DNA from: Calidifontibacillus oryziterrae
Lineage (GTDB): Bacteria > Bacillota > Bacilli > Bacillales > Bacillaceae_J
DNA length: 64,000 nucleotides
Direction of reading: 5' to 3'
NCBI RefSeq assembly: GCF_000331575.1
Contig: NZ_ANOK01000003.1
Location: 490,365-554,364, forward strand
Part shown: piece by piece, positions 25,598 to 37,684 of the stretch
Layout: every line of letters begins with the position of its first letter
How positions within the stretch are numbered: the first letter of the stretch is position 1
Made by a program: the position numbers and the translations under genes
The notes under the pieces: generated by a model
What the model saw: only the letters and a program-made list of their open reading frames with translations
Told to the model about the DNA's origin: nothing
Databases searched by the model: none

Positions 25598-26086
25598 ATA
25601 TATTCTTATAACTCTAAAGTCTGTCTTGTTTGAAGCTGAGTCTGAAGCTGAGTTTCCAGCGCTTATCGTAATTGTTCTTGTTGTACCATTCCAATTCACA
25701 ACAGCTCCTAATGATTCACTTACAAACCGTAACGGTACAAGGGTGCGGCCGTTGACAATTTTTCCGGGAACTTGAATTTCTGTTTTCTTTCCGTTTATTA
25801 GTGGATACTTTGAACCTATTTGTAACTTGATCTCTGTTCCAGATTTACTGGCAAAAACAGTTTGTGATTTTCCATCATAGGAAATGGATGCTCCGAGAGA
25901 TTCAAATATTTTACGCATTGGGACAAGTGTTGTTCCGTTTTGTATTGTCGGACTTACATCAAAGCTTAGGCGATTTCCGTCTAAGTAGACAGTAATCTCA
26001 TTTTGCGCAGAAGCTTGTGTTGAGATAATAAGTGAAAATGATAGTAAAAAAACGAATGCAGTAATATATTTATAAAATAATTGCAT
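25595..26086 (-). CDS. exported copper amine oxidase N-terminal-like (stalk) protein
   Basis: Secreted protein of 163 residues: signal peptide (about 1-26, ending near ASA) followed by one Cu_amine_oxidN1-type stalk domain with paired motifs ITVYLDGNRLSFDVSP...GTTLVPMRKIFESLGA and GRTLVPLRFVSESLGA. The domain is a beta-rich module widespread in Firmicutes wall or surface proteins and is not catalytic by itself. ATG at 26086 follows AGGAGGATC. Role unknown; a related stalk-like segment occurs in the GH18 protein at 26971. Confidence 0.8.
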   Translation of the reverse strand: MQLFYKYITAFVFLLSFSLIISTQASAQNEITVYLDGNRLSFDVSPTIQNGTTLVPMRKIFESLGASISYDGKSQTVFASKSGTEIKLQIGSKYPLINGKKTEIQVPGKIVNGRTLVPLRFVSESLGAVVNWNGTTRTITISAGNSASDSASNKTDFRVIRIY

Positions 26087-26220
26087 CAATGATCCTCCTT
26101 GGAAAGGCTAATGACTCTATTATACAATGATTCGTTTGTGATGTATGATTCCATTTCTAGGAAGTCTTTATAATGGTTGGAAAAAGCTTATTTAGTAGCC
26201 AATTCACTTCAAACTACACG

Positions 26221-26808
26221 TTACATCCATTTAATTTTAGGTTCAGTCTTATTGATAATACGCTTAATATTAGCACGGTGACGGTAAATAACAAAGATAG
26301 TGAGACCTGTCATAACTAAAATCAAAGGGAGGTCATTTGCGATAAGGCTATAAATAATCCCAACGATTGCAGCAACCATTGAAGAAAGCGATACATATTT
26401 AGATATATATAGGGTTGTTATGAATGCGATAACTAGCACTAGGAATAAAAGTGGATCATAGCAGAGCAGCACACCAGCCGATGTTGCTACAGCTTTTCCA
26501 CCATTAAAGTTTGCAAAAAGCGGATATGTATGTCCAATTATGGCACCAAGACCAGCTAACAAAGGATTTAAAACATCATCGATTCCAAAAATAAACGGTA
26601 AACCAGCGGCAAGCGTTCCTTTTAGAATATCTGCAATGGTCACGATAATTCCGGCTTTTTTGCCAAGAACTCTAAAGGCATTTGTAGCCCCTAAATTTCC
26701 GCTACCATGTTCACGAATGTCGATATTATGCTCCACTTTGCCAACTATAAGTGCAGATGGGATAGAACCTAATAAATAAGCTAGGATAATTGTTATAACG
26801 ATTACCAT
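26221..26808 (-). CDS. plsY: acyl-phosphate glycerol-3-phosphate acyltransferase PlsY
   Basis: Integral membrane acyltransferase of 195 residues with about five helices. It moves an acyl group from acyl-phosphate to glycerol 3-phosphate, the first step of phospholipid synthesis. The three PlsY signature segments are visible: [25 protein letters not shown] and [14 protein letters not shown]. It stands near the CoA-binding gene and parE-parC, as yneS does in Bacillus subtilis. ATG is preceded by AGGAGTTTTAAC. Confidence 0.93.
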   Translation of the reverse strand: MVIVITIILAYLLGSIPSALIVGKVEHNIDIREHGSGNLGATNAFRVLGKKAGIIVTIADILKGTLAAGLPFIFGIDDVLNPLLAGLGAIIGHTYPLFANFNGGKAVATSAGVLLCYDPLLFLVLVIAFITTLYISKYVSLSSMVAAIVGIIYSLIANDLPLILVMTGLTIFVIYRHRANIKRIINKTEPKIKWM

Positions 26809-26970
26809 GTTAAAACTCCTTCGTTTAGTCTTTCTTTATTTTAGCATGTGTTCCTCAAAAAGGCATCTGAATCCTTACGGAAATTTAAATCTCTCCAAAT
26901 TTTTCAATCTTATAATAAAGGTTTTCTTTTTGTTGATAATTTCGTAGGATGGATAAAGGAGGAGAAAAAT

Positions 26971-28722
26971 ATGTCGAGAATTGAAATGCATCACAAACAT
27001 AACGTTAGTTCAAAAAGTAAGCTCGTGATTTGGCTAGGACTTATTTTTTCAATCTTTATCGTTTTATCAAGTCTACTATTTATTTTTATATATTTTAAAG
27101 GAAATCAAAAGGTTGCTTATACAGAATTCAACCATCCAATTATTTATAATGGGACTATTTATGGTGTCGAAGGGTTACTTGAAGGCGATGAGGTTTATTT
27201 ACCTTTTTCGTTTATTAAAGATGTAATTGATGAAGATGTAATTTTTGATGAATCTTCACAATCTATTATATTGACAACAAATGATCAGGTTATTCAATTA
27301 CCTAATAAAAAACTGCAATATTTTGTAAATGAGCAACCAGTATCTTTGCAATTTCCTGCTGTTAAGGACAATGATGGATTTCAGTATGTGGCAGCAGAGC
27401 CATTACTATCGATTTATCCATATGTGTTCGAGTATGTACCGGAAACAGGAGCAATAGTCGTTCAAAAACATGGTGCAATTATTTTACCAGCAACTATTCA
27501 AGAGGATGCTTCCGAGTTGAAAATACGAGAATATCCTTCCTGGTTTTCAGCTTATGTAGACGAGGTTTCTGCAGGAGAACAAGTTTTCATCGAGAAGGAT
27601 GAAAAGAATTATTATTACATTAGGAAGCAAAACGGGATTGCAGGATTTATATCAAAAAACGATGTCGTCCTAAAAGAACCAACTATCGTCACACTTGACT
27701 CTTTTACAGAGCGTAAACCTTTACCACAACGGGAGCTGGCGTGGCCAATTTATTTAACGTGGGAAGCTGTATACTCTAAAAATCCAAATACAGCAACGAT
27801 TTCAGATATGCCAGGATTAAACGTGGTATCACCGACGTGGTTTTCTTTGAAAAATAGTGAAGGAGATGTTAGCAATTTAGCTTCGCTTGATTATGTAAAA
27901 TGGGCTAAATCAAGAGGATATCATGTATGGGCATTATTCGCGAATGGTTTTAGTGATCCTAAACAAACCCATGAAGCGTTAAAGGATTTTACGACACGAC
28001 AAAAAATTATCCGTCAGCTATTACATTATGCAACTATTTATGAACTGGATGGAATTAACATCGACTTTGAAAATGTGAATCTAGCGGATCAAAACTTAGT
28101 CACCCAATTTGTAAAAGAACTTACTGCGTATTTGCATCAAGCGGGGCTTGTTGTATCAATGGACATTACGTTTATCTCTTCAAGTGAAAATTGGTCGATG
28201 TTCTATGATCGTGAAAAGCTTGCAAATACTGTCGATTATCTTATGGTCATGGCCTACGACGAGCATTGGGGAAGTTCACCAGTTGCTGGTAGTGTCGCAA
28301 GTCTTCCATGGGTTGAAAATAATCTCAAAAAGCTATTAGAAGTCGTTCCAAATGAAAGGTTAATCCTTGGGGTTCCGACCTACACAAGAATTTGGAAGGA
28401 ACAAAAAACGCCAGGTGGAAATATTGAGGTTTCATCTAAGGCATATAGTATGGATGGTGTGAACCAGTGGATTCAAGAGCGTGGTCTCGAAATCCAATAT
28501 GATGAAAAATCTGGTCAGGATTATGTTGAATATTTTAATGAAAAGGAGCAAGCAACTTATAAAGTATGGCTAGAGAATGAAAAATCTTTGAAAAAACGAA
28601 CGCAGCTCGTTCATAAATACGGGCTTGCAGGGGTTGCAAGCTGGAATCGTAGCTTTACAAATGATAGTGCTTGGTCAGTGATCGATGACTCCTTAAGACA
28701 AGTCGAACCCGTAAAGAAGTAA
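26971..28722 (+). CDS. membrane-anchored GH18 glycoside hydrolase with SH3 domain
   Basis: Protein of 583 residues: short cytosolic N-terminus, one membrane anchor (about 18-42), a stalk-like domain, an SH3-type domain (about 175-235, LKIREYPSW...GFISKNDV), and a C-terminal GH18 domain (about 255-575) with the catalytic motif DGINIDFEN. It probably cuts peptidoglycan glycan strands or another beta-1,4 aminoglycan outside the cell or around the forespore. ATG at 26971 follows GGAGGAGAAAAAT; the longer frame from 26848 has no ribosome site. Confidence 0.82.
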   Translation: MSRIEMHHKHNVSSKSKLVIWLGLIFSIFIVLSSLLFIFIYFKGNQKVAYTEFNHPIIYNGTIYGVEGLLEGDEVYLPFSFIKDVIDEDVIFDESSQSIILTTNDQVIQLPNKKLQYFVNEQPVSLQFPAVKDNDGFQYVAAEPLLSIYPYVFEYVPETGAIVVQKHGAIILPATIQEDASELKIREYPSWFSAYVDEVSAGEQVFIEKDEKNYYYIRKQNGIAGFISKNDVVLKEPTIVTLDSFTERKPLPQRELAWPIYLTWEAVYSKNPNTATISDMPGLNVVSPTWFSLKNSEGDVSNLASLDYVKWAKSRGYHVWALFANGFSDPKQTHEALKDFTTRQKIIRQLLHYATIYELDGINIDFENVNLADQNLVTQFVKELTAYLHQAGLVVSMDITFISSSENWSMFYDREKLANTVDYLMVMAYDEHWGSSPVAGSVASLPWVENNLKKLLEVVPNERLILGVPTYTRIWKEQKTPGGNIEVSSKAYSMDGVNQWIQERGLEIQYDEKSGQDYVEYFNEKEQATYKVWLENEKSLKKRTQLVHKYGLAGVASWNRSFTNDSAWSVIDDSLRQVEPVKK

Positions 28723-28853
28723 TACCTATCGTTAATGAACCTAGAAGTGAATATCAATAATTAATGCTGACAAATTGGAAGCAATTTCGTTGCAATTTTC
28801 CGGATAAATTTGGTACTTTAAAGCTAGTATATAAAATGTCTGGAGGAATCGAA

Positions 28854-29270
28854 ATGACTATTGAAAATCCAAGCCGTGAAGAAATTGGGAAAATTTTAAA
28901 AGAGAACAAACGAATTGCTGTTGTAGGTATTTCTAATAACCCGGAACGAACATCATATATGGTTGCTGAGGCAATGCAAAAGGCAGGATATGAGATTGTT
29001 CCTGTAAATCCTGTTATCGATGAAGTATTAGGTGTGAAAGCATATCCTTCTTTAAAGGATATTGAAGGCCATGTTGATATTGTAAATGTTTTTAGAAGAC
29101 CTGAGTTTTTACCTGACATAGCAAAGGAAGCCGTTGAAATAGGGGCAGATGTCTTCTGGGGACAATTAGGTGTTGTGAATGAAGAGGCTTACCATTATTT
29201 AAAAGAAAAGGGTATGACAGTTATTATGGATCGTTGTATCAAAGTTGAACATGCTATGACAAAAAAATAA
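28854..29270 (+). CDS. CoA-binding domain protein (YneT/YccU type)
   Basis: A 138-residue single-domain CoA-binding protein with the motif AVVGISNNPERTSYMVA and later VNVFRRPEFLPDIA and GADVFWGQLGV. The family resembles the succinyl-CoA synthetase alpha Rossmann domain; its role is not established. Its place just upstream of parE matches yneT in Bacillus subtilis. TGGAGG precedes the ATG at 28854, while the upstream frame lacks a ribosome site. Confidence 0.88.
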   Translation: MTIENPSREEIGKILKENKRIAVVGISNNPERTSYMVAEAMQKAGYEIVPVNPVIDEVLGVKAYPSLKDIEGHVDIVNVFRRPEFLPDIAKEAVEIGADVFWGQLGVVNEEAYHYLKEKGMTVIMDRCIKVEHAMTKK

Positions 29271-29276
29271 TTTTTT

Positions 29277-29310
29277 TAAAAATCTCTGCACGTTTTTGCA
29301 GGGATTTTTC
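29277..29310 (+). terminator. terminator of the CoA-binding gene
   Basis: AAAATC-T-CTGCA pairs with TGCAG-G-GATTTTT, followed by a T run. Confidence 0.75.
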
Positions 29311-29403
29311 TTTTTCTCGCGAAAGCGTATTTTAGAAACCGATTTAAATCGGTACAATAAAGCTTATATATTAGTTTGTATGTTCCATGGATATTTTATC
29401 GAA

Positions 29404-29815
29404 ACCCGTGGGTAAAGTACCGAGTTATGTGGGTATTCAAATGAGATTCGTGGGTAAAGTACCGGGTTATGTGGGTATTCAAATGAGATTCGTGGGTAAA
29501 GCACCGGGTTATGTGGGTATTCAAATGAGATTCGTGGTTAAAGTACCGGGTTATGTGGGTATTCAAATGAGATTCGTGGGTAAAGCACCGGGTCAATTGG
29601 GTATTCTACTAAGATTCGTGGGTAAATCGCCGGGTCAATTGGGTATTCTACTAAGATTCGTGGGTAAAGCACCGAGTTATGTAGGTATTCTACTAAGATT
29701 CGTGGGTAAAGCACCGGGTCAATTGGGTATTCTACTAAGATTCGTGGGTAAAGCACCGAGTTATGTAGGTATTCTACTAAGATTCGTGGGTAAAGCACCG
29801 GGTCACGGGTGTATA
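29404..29815. repeat. 42-bp tandem repeat array (about 10 units)
   Basis: About ten head-to-tail 42-bp units fill the gap between the CoA-binding gene and parE. Units 1-4 share one version (ending in GTATTCAAATGAGA) and units 5-9 another (GTATTCTACTAAGA). Units 7-10 alternate two variants, giving an 84-bp superunit. Because 42 is a multiple of three, open frames appear on both strands, but they have no ribosome site. I take the array as non-coding. Confidence 0.9.
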
Positions 29816-29875
29816 GAATGAAACTTATTTAAAGCATCACTTTGTGGTATTATGTAATCTTGAGGGTATGTTTGA

Positions 29876-31855
<1,980 letters not shown>

Positions 31856-31858
31856 ATT

Positions 31859-34297
31859 TTGTCTTCATTATTTGAAAAAGTTATGGAATTACCATTAGAA
31901 GATGTTCTAGGAGACCGCTTTGGTCGCTATAGTAAATATATTATTCAAGACCGTGCTTTGCCCGATGCGCGGGATGGATTAAAGCCAGTACAACGCCGAA
32001 TTTTGTATGCGATGTACCAAGAAGGGAATACGAGTGAAAAGGCATTTCGAAAATCAGCGAAAACTGTTGGTAACGTAATTGGTAATTACCATCCACACGG
32101 GGACTCATCGGTATATGAAGCAATGGTGCGGATGAGTCAGGATTGGAAGGTACGCAATGTCCTCATCGAAATGCACGGTAATAACGGTAGTGTCGATGGT
32201 GACCCACCGGCAGCTATGCGGTACACAGAAGCGCGTTTATCAGCAATTTCTTCAGAATTGTTGCGTGATATTGATAAGAATACAGTTGATTTTACACCGA
32301 ATTTTGATGATACGATAAATGAACCGACAGTGTTGCCAGCAATGTATCCGAATCTGTTAGTAAACGGTTCGACTGGTATTTCAGCCGGCTATGCGACAGA
32401 AATTCCTCCGCACCACCTTGGCGAAGTCATTGATGGCGTCATTATGCGAATTGATCAACCTGCATGTACAGTTGCTGATTTAATGCAGGTTATTAAAGGG
32501 CCCGATTTCCCAACAGGAGGAATTATCCAAGGAATCGAGGGCATTCAGAAGGCTTATGAAACCGGAAAAGGACGGATTGTCGTCCGTGGACGTGCCGTGA
32601 TCGAGGATATTCGTGGCGGGAAACAACAAATAGTCATTGATGAAATTCCTTATGAAGTAAATAAAGCAAACCTTGTGAAAAAAATTGATGAGTTTCGGAT
32701 AGACCGAAAGATTGATGGAATTTCTGAGGTTCGTGATGAAACTGATCGCACTGGCTTAAGAATTGTAATTGAATTAAAGAAGGATGCTGACGCACAAGGC
32801 GTTTTAAACTATTTATATAAAAATTCCGATCTGCAAATCTCCTACAATTTCAATATGGTGGCGATTCATAATCGGACACCAAAACAAATGGGCTTACCAC
32901 AATTGCTTGATGCTTATATTGGGCATCAAAAAGAGGTTGTGACAAGACGCTCACGGTTTGAATTGGATAAAGCAAAAGAACGTCAACATATAGTTGAAGG
33001 ATTAATAAAAGCAATTTCTGTCCTTGATGAGGTAATTGCTACAATTCGCGCATCAAAGGATAAAAGGGACGCGAAAAATAATTTAATAGCAAAGTTTCAG
33101 TTTACAGATCCACAAGCTGAAGCGATTGTAAATTTACAGTTATATCGATTAACCAACACCGATGTGACCGCTCTTCAAAAGGAAGCGGAAGAGCTTCAAA
33201 AGAAAATTGATGAATTAACAAGTATTTTAAGTAGTGAAACAAAGCTATTACATGTCATAAAGAAAGATTTACTTCACATAAAAAAAACATACGCCGATAA
33301 TCGTCGAACGAAAATTGAGGAAGAAATTCAGGAAATTGTGATTAATTTAGAGGTAATGGTTCCTTCTGAGGATGTCATAGTAACGGTTACAAAGCACGGT
33401 TATATTAAACGTACATCATTGCGGTCCTATACGGCCTCAAATGGTAAAGAATTTGGCATTAAAGAAAATGATTATTTAATTGGTCAGTTTGAAATTAATA
33501 CAACAGATAAATTATTGTTGTTTACAAATAAAGGAAACTATCTATACTTACCTGTCCATGAAATTCCAGATATTCGCTGGAAGGACTTAGGTCAACATGT
33601 TGGAACGGTCATCCCGATTGATAAGGATGAGGAGCTTGTTCGTGCAATTCCAGTTAAGGAATTTTCAGAACTTGAGTATTTAACATTCTTTACTAAGGAT
33701 GGAATGGTGAAACGGTCATCATTAGTGCAATATCAAGCTCAGCGGTACTCTAAACCAATTGTAGCCGTTAATTTGAAGGGTGATGATCGGGTTGTCGATG
33801 TCTATTTGACAGATGGAAGTAATGATTTATTTATTGCAACGCACAACGGATATGGACTGCGTTTTACAGAAGAAGAGGTAAGTGTTGTCGGTCAACGTGC
33901 GGCAGGAGTAAAAGGTATTAATTTAAAGGATGGCGATTTTGTAGTCAATGGACTTGTGATTAATCGTGATGAAACAGGAGATTTTGTTTTAGTCACACAT
34001 CGTGGAGCTGTAAAGAAAATGGCATTATCGGAATTTGAAAAAATAAGCCGAGCCAAGCGTGGTGTCGTAATGTTGAGGGAGTTAAAAAGTAATCCACATA
34101 AAGTCGCAGGAATTGTTATTGCATCGGCTCAAGAGTTCGTTCATTTAAAAACTACAAAAGAAATAACTGTGAGCGTTGATCCAAGTGATTTACGTCCAAA
34201 TGATCGATACAGTAACGGATCCTTTGTTATTGATATTGATGAAGCGGGTCAAGTAACGGAAATTTGGAAAACCGAAAAAGAAGCAGGAACTGAGTAA
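31859..34297 (+). CDS. parC: DNA topoisomerase IV subunit A
   Basis: DNA-cutting subunit of topoisomerase IV, 812 residues. The active-site Tyr lies in [11 protein letters not shown], and the quinolone-resistance region reads [12 protein letters not shown] with the usual Ser and Glu. A C-terminal beta-pinwheel follows (about 500-800). The TTG start directly follows the parE stop. The last codons (TTGGAAAACCGAAAAAGAAG) through the stop are partly repeated twice downstream, which suggests slippage at the 3' end. Confidence 0.95.
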   Translation: MSSLFEKVMELPLEDVLGDRFGRYSKYIIQDRALPDARDGLKPVQRRILYAMYQEGNTSEKAFRKSAKTVGNVIGNYHPHGDSSVYEAMVRMSQDWKVRNVLIEMHGNNGSVDGDPPAAMRYTEARLSAISSELLRDIDKNTVDFTPNFDDTINEPTVLPAMYPNLLVNGSTGISAGYATEIPPHHLGEVIDGVIMRIDQPACTVADLMQVIKGPDFPTGGIIQGIEGIQKAYETGKGRIVVRGRAVIEDIRGGKQQIVIDEIPYEVNKANLVKKIDEFRIDRKIDGISEVRDETDRTGLRIVIELKKDADAQGVLNYLYKNSDLQISYNFNMVAIHNRTPKQMGLPQLLDAYIGHQKEVVTRRSRFELDKAKERQHIVEGLIKAISVLDEVIATIRASKDKRDAKNNLIAKFQFTDPQAEAIVNLQLYRLTNTDVTALQKEAEELQKKIDELTSILSSETKLLHVIKKDLLHIKKTYADNRRTKIEEEIQEIVINLEVMVPSEDVIVTVTKHGYIKRTSLRSYTASNGKEFGIKENDYLIGQFEINTTDKLLLFTNKGNYLYLPVHEIPDIRWKDLGQHVGTVIPIDKDEELVRAIPVKEFSELEYLTFFTKDGMVKRSSLVQYQAQRYSKPIVAVNLKGDDRVVDVYLTDGSNDLFIATHNGYGLRFTEEEVSVVGQRAAGVKGINLKDGDFVVNGLVINRDETGDFVLVTHRGAVKKMALSEFEKISRAKRGVVMLRELKSNPHKVAGIVIASAQEFVHLKTTKEITVSVDPSDLRPNDRYSNGSFVIDIDEAGQVTEIWKTEKEAGTE

Positions 34298-34370
34298 GTC
34301 AAAATTGGAAGACCGAAATGGAAACGGAAACTGAGTAAGTCAAAATTGGAAGACCGAAAAGGTAACGTAA
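34257..34370 (+). repeat. 41-bp repeat derived from the parC 3' end
   Basis: The terminal parC sequence (GGAAATTTGG...ACTGAGTAA) is followed by two more, closely similar copies (AAAATTGGAAGACCGAAA...). One full copy again ends in ACTGAGTAAGTC and the second is cut short. The extra copies lie after the stop codon. Confidence 0.8.
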
Positions 34371-34381
34371 AAAAGTATAAG

Positions 34382-34418
34382 AACAAGGTCCAAATCGTAT
34401 TTTGATTTGGGCCTTGTT
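34382..34418 (+). terminator. parEC terminator
   Basis: AACAAGG-CCAAATC / GATTTGG-CCTTGTT stem with one internal mismatch and a seven-base loop, followed by TATTGT. Confidence 0.8.
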
Positions 34419-34462
34419 ATTGTAATCGTCATTTGCTGGTTTATAGTTGTCTTTAACTATGT

Positions 34463-34655
34463 TTACGGACATACGTTCCGTTATTTTTGAAAAAATCGAC
34501 TATATTTTAATCTTACGGACATACGTTCCGTTATTTGCCTGAAAAGTACTCGTTTTCTAGTAATTTTTATCAATTAAAGGATCTGGTGTCCGTTAATATT
34601 CACGTTAACGACCGTTTTTACAAAATAACGGATTTTGTGTCCTTATAATGCCATG
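34463..34655. repeat. palindromic ACGGAC repeats upstream of the TetR gene
   Basis: The 24-base segment opening TTACGGACATACG and closing TTCCGTTATTT occurs identically at 34463 and 34513 (50-base period). Related fragments follow (GGTGTCCGTTAAT, then AACGGATTTTGTGTCC in inverted sense near 34635). Each unit is partly palindromic (ACGGA/TCCGT). Together with an AT-rich stretch it fills the 510-base gap between parC and the TetR gene. Confidence 0.7.
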
Positions 34656-34807
34656 TGGTTGATGACCAAGATATCATTGATACCGTTACCATTAAGAAAT
34701 TATTCAACAATACAACAAAAACATGTAATAAAATTATAATATATTGCTAATTTTTATTGAAATTTCAGAAAATTTTTGTTAAATTATAACACAAGGTGGT
34801 TAAGTAC

Positions 34808-35431
34808 ATGTCGCAATTAAGGGATAAGATAATATCTACTGCTTTAACATTATTTGAAACACATGGATACCATGGCGTAACCGTTAATCAAATCGTTGAA
34901 GAAAGTGGCACTTCTAAAGGTGGCTTTTATCATCATTTTAAGTCAAAAGACGAGCTGCTTTATATGATTCATGATTACTTCATATCGTATGTTTTGGAAA
35001 AAGCGAATGATGCTAACAAAATCTATGAATCTCCTACGGAAAAGCTACGGGCAATAATTCAATCGTTTGTAAAAGTTTTCGATTTATACAAACCCCATAT
35101 TTCCGTATTTTATCAAGAAAGTAAATATCTTAAACCGGAATATGATGAAATCATTAAAAAGAAGCGGGATGAGTATCGTCATATTATCTTCAAAGTCGTT
35201 AAAGAAGGTATAGAAGCAGGTGAATTCCGTTCAAATCTTCCTGTTGAAATAACCGGAATGTCGATTCTAGGAATGGTGAACTGGACATATAAATGGTATA
35301 AGCCTGAAGGGAAAAATACAATTGAGGAAATAGCAGGAATATATATCGATCTGCTTCTCCATTCATTATTAACCGAAGAGGCTAGGGGTAACGAAAAGTA
35401 CAAATCTTTCTTTTTACAAAATAATCAGTAA
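34808..35431 (+). CDS. TetR-family regulator, probable control of acyl-CoA degradation
   Basis: TetR/AcrR-type repressor of 207 residues with the N-terminal helix-turn-helix (GVTVNQIVEESGTSKGGFYH) followed by FKSKDELL, and a helical ligand domain. It lies upstream of an acyl-CoA dehydrogenase/carboxylase operon, and a perfect TetR-style palindrome lies just beyond its 3' end. FadR- or LiuR-like regulators respond to acyl-CoAs; a similar role is inferred from position. ATG at 34808 follows AAGGTGG by eight bases. Confidence 0.83.
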   Translation: MSQLRDKIISTALTLFETHGYHGVTVNQIVEESGTSKGGFYHHFKSKDELLYMIHDYFISYVLEKANDANKIYESPTEKLRAIIQSFVKVFDLYKPHISVFYQESKYLKPEYDEIIKKKRDEYRHIIFKVVKEGIEAGEFRSNLPVEITGMSILGMVNWTYKWYKPEGKNTIEEIAGIYIDLLLHSLLTEEARGNEKYKSFFLQNNQ

Positions 35432-35439
35432 CGATTATT

Positions 35440-35509
35440 TTGTCGCGGATTGTCGCGGATTGTCGCGGATTGTCGCGGATTGTCGCGGATTGTCGCGGAT
35501 TGTCGGGAA
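35440..35509. repeat. 10-bp tandem repeat
   Basis: Six perfect copies of TTGTCGCGGA from 35440 and a seventh changed copy (TTGTCGGGAA) lie directly after the TetR gene. The GC-rich unit contrasts with the AT-rich surroundings. Confidence 0.9.
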
Positions 35510-35513
35510 TATG

Positions 35514-35559
35514 ATAAAGCGCTTACATTATTCCGCAAATAACAGACCGACCGGTCGGT
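35514..35559. promoter_or_regulatory. cre-like site and TetR-type operator
   Basis: The minus strand of 35514-35527 reads TGTAAGCGCTTTAT, matching 13 of 14 positions of a CcpA cre consensus (TGWAARCGYTWNCW). Nineteen bases on, 35546-35559 is the perfect palindrome ACCGACCGGTCGGT, a common form of TetR-family operator. Together they suggest a catabolite-repressed, effector-controlled promoter for the operon that starts at 36460, with a very long repeat-filled leader. Confidence 0.6.
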
Positions 35560-35662
35560 ATTAAATTATTATTTAATCTATATTAAAAGTGTAAAAAATT
35601 TCATATAATTAGGATTTTATTAGTACTAAATGATGCCAAAGTTTCTTTTCATAATGATAACA

Positions 35663-36180
35663 GGATTTATTAACGTCGCGAGCCTCAATTTGGTGACGAT
35701 AAAACGGATTTATTATCAGCAAAACGGCGCGGTGCTCAATTTGGTGACGATAAAACGGATTTATTATCAGCAAAACGGCGCGATTTTCAATTTGGTGACG
35801 ATATAACGGATTTACTATCAGCAAAACGGAGCGATCCTCAATTTGCTGATAATAAAAAGGATTTACTATCAGCAAAACGGCGCGATTCTCAATTTGGTGA
35901 CGATAAAAAGGATTTACTATCAGCAAAACAGAGCGATCCTCAATTTGCTGATAATAAAAAGGATTTACTATCAGCAAAACGGAGCGATCCTCAATTTGCT
36001 GACGATAAAACGGATTTACTATCAGCAAAACGGAGCGATCCTCAATTTGCTGACGATAAAACGGATTTATTATCAGCAAAACAGCGCGAGTCTCAATTTG
36101 GTGAAGATAAAACGAATTTATCATCAGCAAAACGACATGGGCATCAATTAGGTGACGAAAACACGGATTTACCCGTACCA
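35663..36180. repeat. 51-bp tandem repeat array (about 11 units)
   Basis: About eleven 51-bp units (GGATTTAYTATCAGCAAAAC core) with scattered substitutions fill most of the kilobase between the TetR gene and the acyl-CoA dehydrogenase. The first unit is shortened to 43 bp, and the last two are more diverged. 51 is divisible by three, so long open frames appear on both strands without ribosome sites. The remaining 280 bases to the next gene hold nothing recognised. Confidence 0.9.
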
Positions 36181-36459
36181 AATCGCTACTGAATTAACGT
36201 TCAAGGTAGATAACAAGTTTATAACTAGCATTTAATCCAACTAAATCAATGTACAAGGATGATAACAGAATATAAAAAAATTTTTTTGAAAGGAGTGATG
36301 TACATAAATTTATGTGATTTTTCATATAAAGCTACTGGCAATTTATATTTGAGGAAGTTTGGATACTTGAAAAAATTGCTATGTCTTATCGGAACTATTA
36401 CAACTTATGAATTTTAAACATAGAGATGATAATTATAAATTTCAAGGGGGGTATTATTG

Positions 36460-37602
36460 ATGAATTTTGAATTAACGAAAGAGCAACAAATGATTAAGGA
36501 GATGGTGCGTGATTTTGCAGAGAAAGAGGTAAAGCCGAAAGCTGAGTATGTTGACCGCACATCTGAATTTCCAGAAGACACGTTTAAAAAAATGGGAGAG
36601 TTGGGGTTACTCGGGATTCCTTTTCCTGAGGAATACGGTGGTTCTGGTGGTGATACCATTTCATATGCAATTGCAGTTGAGGAAATCGGAAAGGCATGCG
36701 GGGGAACAGGTTTAAGTTATGCAGCTGCCGTTTCATTAGGTTCAAGTCCAATTTATTATTTTGGAACTGAAGAGCAAAAACAAAACTACCTTGCGCCGCT
36801 TGCTCAAGGTAAAACGTTAGCTTCCTTTGGGTTAACTGAACCAAATGCCGGATCTGATGCTGGAGGAACAAGGACTAAGGCAGTACTTGATGGTGATTAC
36901 TACGTAATAAATGGTGAAAAGTGTTGGATTACGAATGCCGGGTACGCAAGTTTTGTAACAGTAACAGCTGTTACAGGAAAGGATGAGCGCGGGAAAAATA
37001 TTATTTCAGCCATTATTGTTCCAACCGATACACCTGGATTTACTATCAACAGCAATTATGACAAAATGGGCGTTCGCGGTTCAAACACGTCTGAGTTAAT
37101 TTTAGAAGACGTTCGCGTTCCAAAAGGAAATTTATTAGGCGATCCAAAGGCTGGGTTTAAACAATTTTTATATACATTAGATGGTGGACGTATTTCAATT
37201 GCAGCTCTTTCTGTTGGTATTGCCCAGGCGGCATTAGATAAGGCTTTAAGCTATGCAAAGGAAAGAACACAGTTTGGACAATCCATTTCTAAATTTCAGG
37301 CGATCCAGTTTAAACTAGCAGATATGGCAATGGAAATTGAACTTGCGCGGAACATGGTTTATAAAGCAGCTTGGCTAAAGGATCAGGGAAAACCGTTCAC
37401 CAAAGAATCTGCTTATGCAAAATTATTTGCCTCTGAGGCAGGTTTTAGAGCTTGCAATCAAGCCATTCAAATTCATGGGGGTTATGGCTATATGAAAGAA
37501 TATGAGGTTGAGCGCCACCTTCGTGATATCAAGCTTATGGAAATAGGTGAAGGAACATCCGAAATTCAACGCCTTGTCATTGCACGTCAACTAGGATGCT
37601 AA
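36460..37602 (+). CDS. acyl-CoA dehydrogenase, probable isovaleryl-CoA/short-branched-chain type
   Basis: FAD-dependent acyl-CoA dehydrogenase of 380 residues. Signatures: FGLTEPNAGSDAGGT, WITNAGYA, the C-terminal QIHGGYGYMKEYEVERHLRD, and EIGEGTSEIQR. It introduces a double bond next to the CoA thioester. Its place as first gene of a yng-type operon (Bacillus subtilis yngJ position) points to isovaleryl-CoA in leucine breakdown. ATG at 36460 follows AAGGGGGG; a TTG one codon earlier is less likely. Confidence 0.92.
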   Translation: MNFELTKEQQMIKEMVRDFAEKEVKPKAEYVDRTSEFPEDTFKKMGELGLLGIPFPEEYGGSGGDTISYAIAVEEIGKACGGTGLSYAAAVSLGSSPIYYFGTEEQKQNYLAPLAQGKTLASFGLTEPNAGSDAGGTRTKAVLDGDYYVINGEKCWITNAGYASFVTVTAVTGKDERGKNIISAIIVPTDTPGFTINSNYDKMGVRGSNTSELILEDVRVPKGNLLGDPKAGFKQFLYTLDGGRISIAALSVGIAQAALDKALSYAKERTQFGQSISKFQAIQFKLADMAMEIELARNMVYKAAWLKDQGKPFTKESAYAKLFASEAGFRACNQAIQIHGGYGYMKEYEVERHLRDIKLMEIGEGTSEIQRLVIARQLGC

Positions 37603-37618
37603 GCTATTAATCTAACCC

Positions 37619-37684
37619 GAAGAACCAATTAGAAGAACCAATTAGAAGAACCAATTAGAAGAACCAATTAGAAGAACCTATTAA
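37619..37684. repeat. 15-bp tandem repeat
   Basis: Four to five head-to-tail copies of GAAGAACCAATTAGA lie right after the acyl-CoA dehydrogenase gene, the last grading into GAAGAACCTATTAAGG. Confidence 0.9.

Noticed and set aside
29387..29821. 144-residue ORF in the 42-bp array, and opposite-strand ORFs
   Set aside because: Open frames result from a repeat unit divisible by three; they have no ribosome site and occur on both strands.
35609..36181. 190-residue minus-strand ORF in the 51-bp array
   Set aside because: Same reason: unit length is a multiple of three, the plus strand is also open, and no start signal is seen.
36970..36992. Palindrome GTTTTGTAACAGTAACAGCTGTTAC inside the acyl-CoA dehydrogenase gene
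   Set aside because: It lies in well-conserved coding sequence and has no sign of a regulatory role.
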